A DNA stretch of 26,458 nt. It comes from JBDGRJ01 sp042218065 (GTDB lineage: Bacteria; Patescibacteriota; Patescibacteriia; Magasanikbacterales; UBA922). Under the pieces are notes generated by a model. The model was not told the origin of the DNA and ran no database searches. It was given only the letters and a program-made list of their open reading frames with translations. The stretch lies in assembly GCA_042218065.1 (NCBI GenBank), contig JBDGRL010000041.1:1-26458 (forward strand), given 5' to 3'. A program made the translations under genes and the position numbers. Numbering within the stretch: position 1 is the first letter of the stretch; each line of letters opens with the position of its first letter. Below are positions 7,669 through 14,871 of this stretch, one piece after another.

Positions 7669-8422
7669 AGCGTTCGATTGTTGGTACGTCCGTTTCCGGC
7701 GGTGACAAGTTATCTAGTTCATAGAGACTAGGTGGCGTATAAGGGTGGTATCTATCAATTATGCTCCAGGAATCTTGTAGGCTTCTAAGCTTCTCTCTCA
7801 TTAACTGCAATCTAAGGCAAGGTTTCTGTTCTAATCTTTTTGGGACTTCAATGTGAATTAGACTTTTGTACAATTTCCGCAATTCTTCCATACTTTTGCT
7901 GACTTTTTTTGCTGCTTTGCGTTCTGAATCTGAATATGCTTCGGTTTCAGACACATCTTTCGCCTCTTTCTCGATTTTTTTAGATTCTTCCATGACTTCT
8001 TTCTGCTTGGACTTAATATCTTTTTGCAACTTTTTTACTTGCTGTTTACAAAACTGCTTGTACGGCGGTTTAGGTGATTTTCCTAGTTTTTTCAGAGTCT
8101 TAAAGACTTCAGTTACTCGCTTGTTGGCTTTAGCTAATTCACATTTTCCTTTTTTCTTACTCCAGGGTTCAGCTGATAACCTTTTGCTTTTTTCCAACAG
8201 TTTCATATTTATACTAGCTAGTTTCTTTCCTTTTTTCGTTTCAGTCTTGACTTGACCCAATAGCTTTTTGTAACTTTCGATACGGCTTTCAAGTGCTTCT
8301 GCAGCTATTTTACAAGCTTCTCGAGCTTTCTCCTTTTTTTGATTAGTTTCATTTTGTGCAAATCCTAGATTGGAAATGAGCAAAGTGAGCGTCGCCACCA
8401 CAATGCAACGCAAGTGACGCAT
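7667..8422 (-). CDS. Exported coiled-coil protein, unknown function (251 aa)
   Basis: A Sec-type signal peptide (MRHLRCIVVATLTLLISNLGFA) probably ends after FAQ near residue 23. The mature protein is almost wholly helical and rich in Lys, Glu and Leu, with heptad-like spacing at about 25-75 and 120-180, so a periplasmic or envelope-associated coiled coil is likely. Cysteines are spread through the mature part (for example near 37, 93, 124 and 202). The C-terminus (about 225-251) is Pro/Tyr-rich (RYHPYTPPSLYELD). No known family is recognised. GGAGGT lies a few bases before the ATG, with a good promoter upstream and a terminator overlapping the stop. Confidence 0.7.
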   Translation of the reverse strand: MRHLRCIVVATLTLLISNLGFAQNETNQKKEKAREACKIAAEALESRIESYKKLLGQVKTETKKGKKLASINMKLLEKSKRLSAEPWSKKKGKCELAKANKRVTEVFKTLKKLGKSPKPPYKQFCKQQVKKLQKDIKSKQKEVMEESKKIEKEAKDVSETEAYSDSERKAAKKVSKSMEELRKLYKSLIHIEVPKRLEQKPCLRLQLMREKLRSLQDSWSIIDRYHPYTPPSLYELDNLSPPETDVPTIER

Positions 8423-8465
8423 ACGACCTCCAGTTGAGAGGAAAGACGTCAGCTAGCGTAAGCTT

Positions 8466-8493
8466 AGCATAACAAAGAAATTATTTTTGTCAA
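8466..8493 (-). promoter_or_regulatory. Promoter of the 251-aa exported protein gene
   Basis: On the minus strand, consensus TTGACA (8488-8493) is followed after 16 bp by TATGCT (8466-8471, 4 of 6). The start codon lies about 45 bases downstream. Confidence 0.6.
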
Positions 8494-8568
8494 TCAACAA
8501 AAGTAGTTCCTGGTCCGTACTTTAGAATAGTTTTACAGCAGGACCTTTTTTATTTTTACATCCATTAA

Positions 8569-8623
8569 ATATTTTGATAATATTTTCTTGCTCATTCGTT
8601 CGTTCTCTAACAGACCAACGGAG
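8569..8623 (+). repeat. 55-bp sequence repeated on the other side of the N gap (left copy)
   Basis: These 55 bases are identical to 8724-8778, beginning ATATTTTGATAATATTTTCT and ending CCAACGGAG, directly against the N run. They are most simply the shared k-mer ends of two contigs. Confidence 0.95.
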
Positions 8624-8723
8624 NNNNNNNNNNNNNNNNNNNNNNNNNNNNNNNNNNNNNNNNNNNNNNNNNNNNNNNNNNNNNNNNNNNNNNNNNNNNN
8701 NNNNNNNNNNNNNNNNNNNNNNN
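8624..8723. other. Assembly gap, exactly 100 N
   Basis: A run of exactly 100 N, the usual placeholder for a gap of unknown size. Because its two flanks are identical over 55 bp, the true sequence is probably either one merged copy of the flank (no missing DNA) or a collapsed repeat. Reading frames crossing it are not real. Confidence 0.97.
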
Positions 8724-8778
8724 ATATTTTGATAATATTTTCTTGCTCATTCGTTCGTTCTCTAACAGACCAACGGAG
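8724..8778 (+). repeat. 55-bp sequence repeated on the other side of the N gap (right copy)
   Basis: The same 55 bases as 8569-8623, starting immediately after the N run. It leads straight into the SD (GGAGG at 8781-8785) of the 212-aa gene. If merged with the left copy, TTTACA at 8555-8560 followed after 17 bp by TAATAT would be a candidate promoter for that gene. Confidence 0.95.
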
Positions 8779-8791
8779 ACGGAGGAAGTTA

Positions 8792-9430
8792 ATGAAGAAA
8801 GAACTATCTGAACTGGCACCAACAGGATTCATATTCAAAAACGGGAAATTGTATAGAAAAGTAAAATTAACAAAAAGAGAAGAAAGACTCTGGAACTATA
8901 AAGGAACCAATATTGATGCAATAAAATCATTTTTATGGATGAAACATGCCAAAAGTACTGTAATGAACTTATTGCACCTGTTTACAGGATCATTCATAAT
9001 AGCTTGTCTATTTTCCATGAGTCTTTTGATATACTTTATGGGGTCTGTACCCGGGATTTTGGGTATTTTGGGAACATTTGTTGGAACTACGATTTTCTTA
9101 GCGCTTTTTAGCTACTCCTGGCATCAACTTACTAACAGAATGAATTACGATTACCGGTTAGAGCTAAAAAGCACATATTGGTTCGGTGAACCGATTGTTT
9201 TGGTTGGTCCTGATTCTGGTGAACTACTCGAGTTTATAGATGAAGACCCAAGACGACATAAGTCTGAAAATGAAATTAATTGTATCGAGGAAAGAATTAA
9301 TTATCTGGAAAGGATCTTAAATAGACTACAAAATATTGATTTTGACCCAACGGAAGAAAGAGAATTAGTTAAAACATTTAGAGAAACACAAAGTAGACTC
9401 AAAGAGCTAAAAGCTAAAAAAACTAGATAA
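8792..9430 (+). CDS. Two-helix membrane protein with C-terminal coiled coil (212 aa)
   Basis: I do not recognise a family. The ATG at 8792 is chosen because GGAGG lies 6 nt before it; the open frame further left runs through the N gap and is not real. The soluble N-terminus (about 1-55) is Lys-rich and includes FIFKNGKLYRKVKLTKREE. Two hydrophobic helices at about 60-84 and 88-112 form a hairpin with a short Gly/Pro turn. A charged region follows, ending in a Glu/Arg-rich coiled coil at about 160-210. The topology suggests that both ends face the cytoplasm. A strong terminator follows the stop. It is convergent with the glycosyltransferase gene. Confidence 0.7.
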   Translation: MKKELSELAPTGFIFKNGKLYRKVKLTKREERLWNYKGTNIDAIKSFLWMKHAKSTVMNLLHLFTGSFIIACLFSMSLLIYFMGSVPGILGILGTFVGTTIFLALFSYSWHQLTNRMNYDYRLELKSTYWFGEPIVLVGPDSGELLEFIDEDPRRHKSENEINCIEERINYLERILNRLQNIDFDPTEERELVKTFRETQSRLKELKAKKTR

Positions 9431-9443
9431 ATAAGGGGGAAAG

Positions 9444-9480
9444 CCCGGCTCACCTTACAATTTTTTGAGCCGGGTTTTTT
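9444..9480 (+). terminator. Intrinsic terminator of the 212-aa gene
   Basis: The 9-bp arms CCCGGCTCA (9444-9452) and TGAGCCGGG (9466-9474) are followed by T6 (9475-9480). The T run touches the 3' end of the convergent glycosyltransferase gene. Confidence 0.92.
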
Positions 9481-10261
9481 ATTTATATGAGAATAATGAT
9501 TTAATTTTATCCCAAACATGTAAAACAGGAAAAACAACTACCGCTTTCATTATTCTTTTCAGTCTTTTTGGTTCTTTTATTAACCTATATAGCCACTCAA
9601 ATCCCAGATTTCTGACCCATCTCGGTGCTCTGTCCTTTTCATTAGAAAGATAATCGAAAGCACCTCCTACACCCATAGCCAGTTTAATCTCAGGTATATC
9701 TGACAAATAGTTATATATCCACATTTCCTGTTTTAAGTGACCAAATGCTACAAAAACTATATCCGGAGACTTCATAACCAGCTCGTGTACTATTTTGTTA
9801 TTCTTATCCTCATCCACCCCTATTTTATTAATACCATTCTCTTGAATTAGTTCTATTTTTGGACCAGGATGAGTCCCGGAAATTTTAATATCTGGATGCT
9901 CTCTTTTTATTTCTTTTTTAAGACGTTTTACCACTCTATTATCACCAGATCCTAATAGATAAACTGATTTGTCCATCTTTTCTGCTACCTTAAGCATTTC
10001 CTGCATAAAGTCAACTCCGGTAATTCTATTAAAAGCATTAAAATTAAAGAAATTTATGCCTTTACTGTCACATAAGTTTAATTCCGACTTATTTAGAATC
10101 ATACGAAAATAATCATCTCTATAAGCATCTACCAACATTTCAGCATTGGGCGTGAAAATATAATTTGTTTTATCATTCTTTTGCAAATTTTCCCTTACTA
10201 ATTCTCTGCTTTCTTCTTTGTCTCTTTTTGATATTTTTACCCCGAGAACTTTTTTATGCAT
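9479..10261 (-). CDS. WecG/TagA/CpsF-family glycosyltransferase
   Basis: A 260-aa GT26-family glycosyltransferase. Members transfer a sugar such as N-acetylmannosamine(uronate) from a UDP donor to a lipid-linked acceptor for teichoic acid, enterobacterial common antigen or capsule. Family signatures are clear in order: TPNAEML near residue 36, CDSKGI near 64, RITGVDFM near 79, LLGSGD near 101, a VAFGHLKQEMW block near 170, and GVGGAFDYLS followed by DRAPRWVRNLGFEWLYRL near 200-230. The Asp in the first third that serves as catalytic base in TagA-type enzymes lies in a matching position. The ATG at 10261 is preferred; an in-frame TTG at 10288 would overlap thpR. The ATG is 7 nt beyond the thpR stop, so coupling is likely. 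Substrate is unknown, as no other polymer-synthesis gene is present. No SD. Confidence 0.88.
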   Translation of the reverse strand: MHKKVLGVKISKRDKEESRELVRENLQKNDKTNYIFTPNAEMLVDAYRDDYFRMILNKSELNLCDSKGINFFNFNAFNRITGVDFMQEMLKVAEKMDKSVYLLGSGDNRVVKRLKKEIKREHPDIKISGTHPGPKIELIQENGINKIGVDEDKNNKIVHELVMKSPDIVFVAFGHLKQEMWIYNYLSDIPEIKLAMGVGGAFDYLSNEKDRAPRWVRNLGFEWLYRLIKEPKRLKRIMKAVVVFPVLHVWDKIKSLFSYK

Positions 10262-10268
10262 ACCAAAA

Positions 10269-10814
10269 TTAAATTTTAAAGGATTCAATAGTTGTATACC
10301 CTGGTCCTTGTTGGCTCAATTCACTTTTTTTCAGATGAATCTCGTTTACCTCCCAACTAAATTCTTGATTTGTGTTTGGAAATCTTATGTCAGCATTATC
10401 TTCTTTAACTCTGCCCAAAGTTACATGGGGAATCCATTTTTTCTTATCAAATTGAAAACCATATTTTTTAAGATAAGCACGAAGATTTTTTTCTAACTCA
10501 AAGCTTTCTCGTCCTGAGCTTTCTTTTAGTTTATCTATAATTACAGAAGGGTTGTCAGGATGAGGAAATACATCTAATTTGAAGTAAGATAACTCAAATG
10601 GACGTATCGAACCTGAAGCTTTTTCTATTATTTGGCTCAGATCTCCAATATCGTCCTGATCTATATCACCGATGAATTTAAGGGTCACATGCATTTGCTC
10701 TGGTTTAGTCCATTTTATGTCTGGACCCTTGTTATTTGCCTGTATCTGCTTTTGTGCATTTTTTACTTTTGTTTTTACTTCTTCGGCTACAGGTAATGAA
10801 ATAAAAGTTCTCAT
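10269..10814 (-). CDS. thpR: RNA 2',3'-cyclic phosphodiesterase (2'-5' RNA ligase family)
   Basis: A 181-aa member of the 2H phosphoesterase superfamily (ThpR/LigT). These enzymes open 2',3'-cyclic phosphate ends of RNA to a 2'-phosphomonoester and can join tRNA halves through 2'-5' bonds in vitro. The two catalytic HxTx motifs are present: HVTL at 42-45 and HVTL at 130-133. The N-terminal MRTFISLP and the FIGD after the first motif are typical, and the length is normal for the family. It starts 5 nt after the stop of the 409-aa gene and ends 7 nt before the glycosyltransferase ATG, so the three form one operon. No SD is visible. Confidence 0.93.
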   Translation of the reverse strand: MRTFISLPVAEEVKTKVKNAQKQIQANNKGPDIKWTKPEQMHVTLKFIGDIDQDDIGDLSQIIEKASGSIRPFELSYFKLDVFPHPDNPSVIIDKLKESSGRESFELEKNLRAYLKKYGFQFDKKKWIPHVTLGRVKEDNADIRFPNTNQEFSWEVNEIHLKKSELSQQGPGYTTIESFKI

Positions 10815-10819
10815 AATAA

Positions 10820-12049
10820 CTAATTAGTGTGTCGAGTTAAATCATTTGGATCAACGGAGAATTTATATGTTTTTACTATCTTTTCAGCTTTTTCATTTAA
10901 TCTTTCAGCTAAATCTCCATAAGAAAAATCATCGTTTCTTTTTATAAATCTTAACGCTGATACCATATTATCTGTATTATCAAGACCTGAATTTTCCGAA
11001 TTACTTTCATCTTTTTCTTTTAAATATTCTTGAAAACCTGGATTTTCATTCACTATTTCTTTCAAAATCTCATCAAACAAGCGACTAATTAAATTAGCCC
11101 TAACTTTGTGATAACTTGACCCTTTAGTACTATCTGGTGTTGTTTCTGCTGCTCCCACTCCAGGCAAAAAATCCAACTCTTTTGTTAAGCCGGGAGTTGG
11201 TCTATTTTCAAACTGTACGGGATTTTCCGAGTATATTTTTCTTAAAATTTTTATAACACTCCCTATCTCTTCCTCGGCTGAATATATAACTAACCTATCT
11301 ATATCATATCTTTCCATCTTACGTTCATTCGAATCTGGAACGCCATCTGAAAAATTTTTCATTTTAAAATTGAAATGATAATCGTGTTGCTCAGATAGAT
11401 TAACTATTTTACGTGCAATTGTAGTCAAATGCTTCGGGTCAGGACAGAGGTAAAACTTATAATCCGAATCAGAAGGTCCAGAAGTATCTTCGGAGTATAT
11501 GGTATTTTTAAATCTTATATAGTCCTTATTTGAAATAAGTGCCTGTGGATAAAAAACATTTCCACTGCTAAAATCCTTCCTCAGTTTTAAAATATCTTCA
11601 AAGCTATTAAGCTCATATTCATCAAGAAAATCCTTTTCATCCAATTTCTGAAAAATCTTCTTACGTACGGAATGTGACTCATCTAATTCCTTCAAATTCT
11701 TCAACCAGCTATTCACGTAATCTAAGTATAGCTGTCGGTGTGATTCAGTAATTTCGTCTTCTTTTCTCAATTCTTGTTCTAACTGTTCCTTTTGTTCCTC
11801 AGATACTCCTAATTCTTTTGTTAAAATCTGATAAAAAGGGTCCTCAGCCTTACTAAGTGGTCTCGATGATGTAAACAAATTTTCAGCAGTTAATACACCT
11901 TCTACAATATCCTCAACATCACTTGATGTAAGAGTTTTTTTAGAAGACTCAAAAAAATTAATAAACTCCTCTTTATATTGTTCAGAACTTATATCTTGTT
12001 TTCCAGTTTCATCAGACCTATGTCCGCTCGAAACCTCATTTTCAAGCAT
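10820..12049 (-). CDS. HopA1-like protein (409 aa, tentative)
   Basis: This soluble protein lacks an assured family. The region at about 190-345 reads like the HopA1 domain, known from a Pseudomonas type III effector and from class V lanthipeptide lyases. It has a strand-helix unit (YKFYLCPDPKHL), then NFKM, then a YDIDRLVIYS strand, a helix, the stretch NRPTPGLTKEL, then LPGVGAAETTP, and a final block SSYHKVRANLISRLFDEIL. The order and spacing agree with that family as I remember it. The N-terminal 190 residues are helical and acidic. ATG at 12049 is preferred over a TTG at 12106 that would add a hydrophobic leader, because TATAAT at 12081-12086 places transcription start near 12074. It is first in an operon with thpR and the glycosyltransferase, divergent from clpB. 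No lanthipeptide kinase or precursor is nearby. Confidence 0.45.
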   Translation of the reverse strand: MLENEVSSGHRSDETGKQDISSEQYKEEFINFFESSKKTLTSSDVEDIVEGVLTAENLFTSSRPLSKAEDPFYQILTKELGVSEEQKEQLEQELRKEDEITESHRQLYLDYVNSWLKNLKELDESHSVRKKIFQKLDEKDFLDEYELNSFEDILKLRKDFSSGNVFYPQALISNKDYIRFKNTIYSEDTSGPSDSDYKFYLCPDPKHLTTIARKIVNLSEQHDYHFNFKMKNFSDGVPDSNERKMERYDIDRLVIYSAEEEIGSVIKILRKIYSENPVQFENRPTPGLTKELDFLPGVGAAETTPDSTKGSSYHKVRANLISRLFDEILKEIVNENPGFQEYLKEKDESNSENSGLDNTDNMVSALRFIKRNDDFSYGDLAERLNEKAEKIVKTYKFSVDPNDLTRHTN

Positions 12050-12080
12050 AGTAATAAAAATTAACCAATAAATTAAAGGT

Positions 12081-12086
12081 ATTATA
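12081..12086 (-). promoter_or_regulatory. -10 box of the 409-aa/thpR/glycosyltransferase operon
   Basis: Consensus TATAAT on the minus strand, 32 bases before the ATG at 12049. A TTGTCA lies only 14 bp upstream, too close for a standard -35, so the -35 is uncertain. The position argues against the TTG start at 12106. Confidence 0.4.
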
Positions 12087-12099
12087 AAAATACCAAATT

Positions 12100-12128
12100 T
12101 TGACAAAAATTTCCAGAAGTGTTATATT
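12100..12128 (+). promoter_or_regulatory. Sigma-70-type promoter of clpB
   Basis: Consensus TTGACA (12100-12105), a 17-bp spacer and TATATT (12123-12128, 5 of 6). Transcription should start near 12135, inside the CIRCE-like operator, giving a 5' leader of about 35 nt. Confidence 0.8.
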
Positions 12129-12153
12129 ATCACTCGAAGTGCAAGAGTGATAA
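12127..12153 (+). promoter_or_regulatory. CIRCE-like operator (predicted HrcA binding site)
   Basis: A perfect inverted repeat TTATCACTC (12127-12135), 9-nt spacer, GAGTGATAA (12145-12153). It matches the CIRCE consensus (TTAGCACTC, N9, GAGTGCTAA) except for one symmetrical change, G to T in the left arm and C to A in the right arm. It overlaps the -10 box and the predicted start of clpB transcription, the classic position for repression by HrcA. hrcA itself is not in the window. Confidence 0.88.
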
Positions 12154-12170
12154 TTTTTCAATATTTCACT

Positions 12171-14825
12171 ATGGTTCCACAAAATTTTACTAACAAAGCA
12201 AAGGAAGCTCTACAAGAAGCTTCCAAAATAGCACAAAAAAATAATCACACCCAAATACAACCCCCTCATCTCTTCTCTGCTTTATTAGCACAAAAAGAGG
12301 GTGTTGTTAGATCCGTATTGAAAAAATTAGATGTGAATATAAAGGAGTTAGACAATGAAATAAAAAATTTAATTAAAAAGCTACCACCAGAAGATAGTGG
12401 TTTTAATGAAGATGGATTGGGTAGAATTACTATGAGTAAATCAATGGCCTATATAATTAAAAATGCCCAAAAAGAGTCAAAAGAAATGGGTGATGAGTAT
12501 ATAAGTGTCGAACATATATTACTAGCATTTCTCTCTAATCAAAACCCAATAAGTGAGGAACTGTCAAATAAAAAAGTTCAATATGATGATGTAAAACAAG
12601 TGATTAATGATATTAGAGGAAATAGAAAAATTGAATCACCAAGTGCTGAAAGTACATACGAGGCACTAGATAAATATGGAATCAACTTCACCGAGATGGC
12701 AGAAAATGAAGAGATCGACCCTATAATCGGGAGGGATGAGGAGATTAGAAGGGTTATGCAGGTTTTATCGAGAAGAAAAAAGAATAACCCGGTTTTGATT
12801 GGTGAAGCCGGTGTAGGTAAAACAGCTATAGTAGAAGGATTAGCTCAAAGAATTATTAACGGAGATGTGCCTGAAAGTCTCGAAAATAAACAAGTAATCT
12901 CATTGGATATAGGTTCTCTATTAGCTGGAACAAGGTTTAGAGGGGAATTTGAAGAAAGATTTAAAGCTGTATTAAATGAGATAAAAGAATCAGATGGTGA
13001 TATCATTTTATTTATCGATGAACTGCATACAATAATGGGCGCTGGTTCTTCTGAAGGTGCAGTAGATGCTTCTAACCTCTTAAAACCAGCACTAGCCCGT
13101 GGTGAACTGAATGCTATAGGAGCTACCACCTTAGATGAATACCAAGAACACATAGAAAAAGATGCAGCTTTTGAAAGAAGGTTCCAACAAATTTATGTAG
13201 AAGAACCATCTAATGAAGATGCAATTGCTATACTACGAGGTATAAAAGAAAAATATGAAGTTCATCACGGTGTAAAAATTACTGACCCAGCTCTGGTTGC
13301 GGCAGTTAAGTTATCTGACAGATACATAACAGAGAGAAATCTTCCTGACAAAGCTATTGATCTAATGGACGAAGCTACATCTTCACTTAGATTAGAAATC
13401 GAGTCTAGACCTGATGAACTCGATAAAATGAAACGAGAGATCATGAAAATGGAGGTAGAGGTGCAAGCTCTAGAAAATGAAGATGATCCGGAGTCTCAAG
13501 AAAGACTGGAAGATCTGAAAGAAGAACTGGAAAATCTACGAGAAGAAAGCAATGAGCTGGAAGTTCACTGGAAAAATGAAAAAGACATAATAAAGGAGAT
13601 TAGAAATAAGAAAAAGAAAATTGATGAGCTGAAACAAGAGGCGGAAAAACTTGAAAGACAAGGTGCACTACAAAATGTAGCAGAAATAAGATATGCAGAA
13701 ATCCCAAAAACAGAAAAAGAGGTTGAAGAGTTAGAAAAGAAGCTTGAAGATATACAAACTGATAAATCAATCTTAAAAGAAGAAATCACTGAAGAAGATA
13801 TAGCAAAAGTAGTCTCTCGGTGGACAGGCATCCCAGTTTCAAAGATGCTACAAAGTGAAAAAGAGAAACTTGCAAACATGGAAAACGAGCTCAGTAAACG
13901 TGTAATAGGGCAAGATGAAGCTATAGAAGCTGTCTCCAACGCTATACGAAGGTCTCGTGCCGGCGTCGCTAACAAAGATAAGCCCATAGGATCCTTCCTT
14001 TTCTTAGGACCTACAGGAGTTGGAAAAACAGAGCTTGCAAAAACATTAGCAGAGTTCTTATTCGATGATGAAGAAGCTATGGTTCGGGTAGATATGAGTG
14101 AATATATGGAAAAACATGCAGTAAGTAAGTTCACCGGTTCACCACCTGGCTATGTAGGCTTTGAGCAAGGTGGTCAATTAACTGAACAGATCAGAAAAAG
14201 GCCATATTCTGTAGTTTTGTTTGATGAGATAGAGAAAGCTCACCCTGAAGTATTTAATACAATGCTGCAAATCTTAGATGACGGGCATATAAAAGATGGA
14301 AAAGGTAGAGAGGTTAACTTCAAAAACACTGTGATTATAATGACGAGTAATATTGGTAGTGATAAGATTATGAAGCTTGGCACCAAAGGTGAGTTTGGCT
14401 TTGAAGCAGGGGAAGAAAAGACTATAGAAGAACAAGAAGAAAAAATAAAAACACAAGTTAATAATAAGCTAAAAGATAACTTCCGACCAGAATTCTTGAA
14501 CAGAGTGGATGAAAAAATAATCTTCCACCCGCTATCTCAAGATGATCTTCGTGAAATTATCGACCTTCAACTATATGAAGTTGAACAAAGACTAGATGAA
14601 GAAAAAATCGGCCTCGAAGTAACCGATGAAGCAAAAAAATACTTAGCTGAAAAAGGCTATGATCCTAACTATGGCGCCAGACCACTACAAAGAGTGATAC
14701 AGACCGAGGTATTAGATCAGATTGCTTTAGATATAATTCAAGAAGATATCGAAGAAAGAGAGACTGCAGTAGTCGATGTAGAATCTGATTCAGAAGAGGA
14801 CGAAATTGTAGTCACACAAAAATAA
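12171..14825 (+). CDS. clpB: ATP-dependent disaggregase chaperone ClpB
   Basis: An 884-aa Hsp100 chaperone that, with DnaK, threads aggregated proteins through a hexameric ring in the cytoplasm. Order: Clp N-domain repeats (about 1-145), AAA+ module 1 with Walker A GEAGVGKT (211-218) and Walker B FIDE (281-284), a long Glu/Lys/Leu-rich coiled-coil M domain (about 390-525) that separates ClpB from ClpA/ClpC, and AAA+ module 2 with Walker A GPTGVGKT (613-620) and Walker B LFDE (683-686), followed by the D2-small domain with GARPLQR. The C-terminal tail (about 868-884) is very acidic. The ATG at 12171 is chosen; the GTG at 12147 lies inside the CIRCE element and before the likely leader. No SD. 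The gene stands alone with promoter, CIRCE-like operator and terminator, so heat induction through HrcA is expected. Confidence 0.97.
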   Translation: MVPQNFTNKAKEALQEASKIAQKNNHTQIQPPHLFSALLAQKEGVVRSVLKKLDVNIKELDNEIKNLIKKLPPEDSGFNEDGLGRITMSKSMAYIIKNAQKESKEMGDEYISVEHILLAFLSNQNPISEELSNKKVQYDDVKQVINDIRGNRKIESPSAESTYEALDKYGINFTEMAENEEIDPIIGRDEEIRRVMQVLSRRKKNNPVLIGEAGVGKTAIVEGLAQRIINGDVPESLENKQVISLDIGSLLAGTRFRGEFEERFKAVLNEIKESDGDIILFIDELHTIMGAGSSEGAVDASNLLKPALARGELNAIGATTLDEYQEHIEKDAAFERRFQQIYVEEPSNEDAIAILRGIKEKYEVHHGVKITDPALVAAVKLSDRYITERNLPDKAIDLMDEATSSLRLEIESRPDELDKMKREIMKMEVEVQALENEDDPESQERLEDLKEELENLREESNELEVHWKNEKDIIKEIRNKKKKIDELKQEAEKLERQGALQNVAEIRYAEIPKTEKEVEELEKKLEDIQTDKSILKEEITEEDIAKVVSRWTGIPVSKMLQSEKEKLANMENELSKRVIGQDEAIEAVSNAIRRSRAGVANKDKPIGSFLFLGPTGVGKTELAKTLAEFLFDDEEAMVRVDMSEYMEKHAVSKFTGSPPGYVGFEQGGQLTEQIRKRPYSVVLFDEIEKAHPEVFNTMLQILDDGHIKDGKGREVNFKNTVIIMTSNIGSDKIMKLGTKGEFGFEAGEEKTIEEQEEKIKTQVNNKLKDNFRPEFLNRVDEKIIFHPLSQDDLREIIDLQLYEVEQRLDEEKIGLEVTDEAKKYLAEKGYDPNYGARPLQRVIQTEVLDQIALDIIQEDIEERETAVVDVESDSEEDEIVVTQK

Positions 14826-14845
14826 CTAAATAAAAAAACAAATAA

Positions 14846-14871
14846 AGAGGTCCTTATCGGGCCTCTTTTTT
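14846..14871 (+). terminator. Terminator between clpB and the cysteine desulfurase gene, probably bidirectional
   Basis: AGAGGTCC (14846-14853) pairs with GGGCCTCT (14859-14866) around a 5-nt loop, with one G-U pair, followed by T5 on the plus strand. On the minus strand it is followed after a few bases by a T7 run, so it can also end the convergent cysteine desulfurase gene. Confidence 0.88.

Noticed and set aside
8504..8560. GGTCC/GGACC inverted repeat followed by a T run, terminator-like
   Set aside because: The stem is only 5 bp with a long loop, and no plus-strand gene lies upstream.
8588..8791. Apparent protein-coding frames across the N gap on both strands
   Set aside because: They translate through 100 N and through the 55-bp duplicated flanks. 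The SD-supported ATG at 8792 gives the real start of the plus-strand gene.
12147..12170. GTG start that would add 8 residues to ClpB
   Set aside because: It falls inside the CIRCE-like operator and at the predicted transcript start; the ATG at 12171 starts the normal ClpB N-domain.
13565..14134. Long Ser/Phe-rich frames on the minus strand inside clpB and on the plus strand inside other genes
   Set aside because: They are antisense shadows of real genes, without SD and with low-complexity composition.
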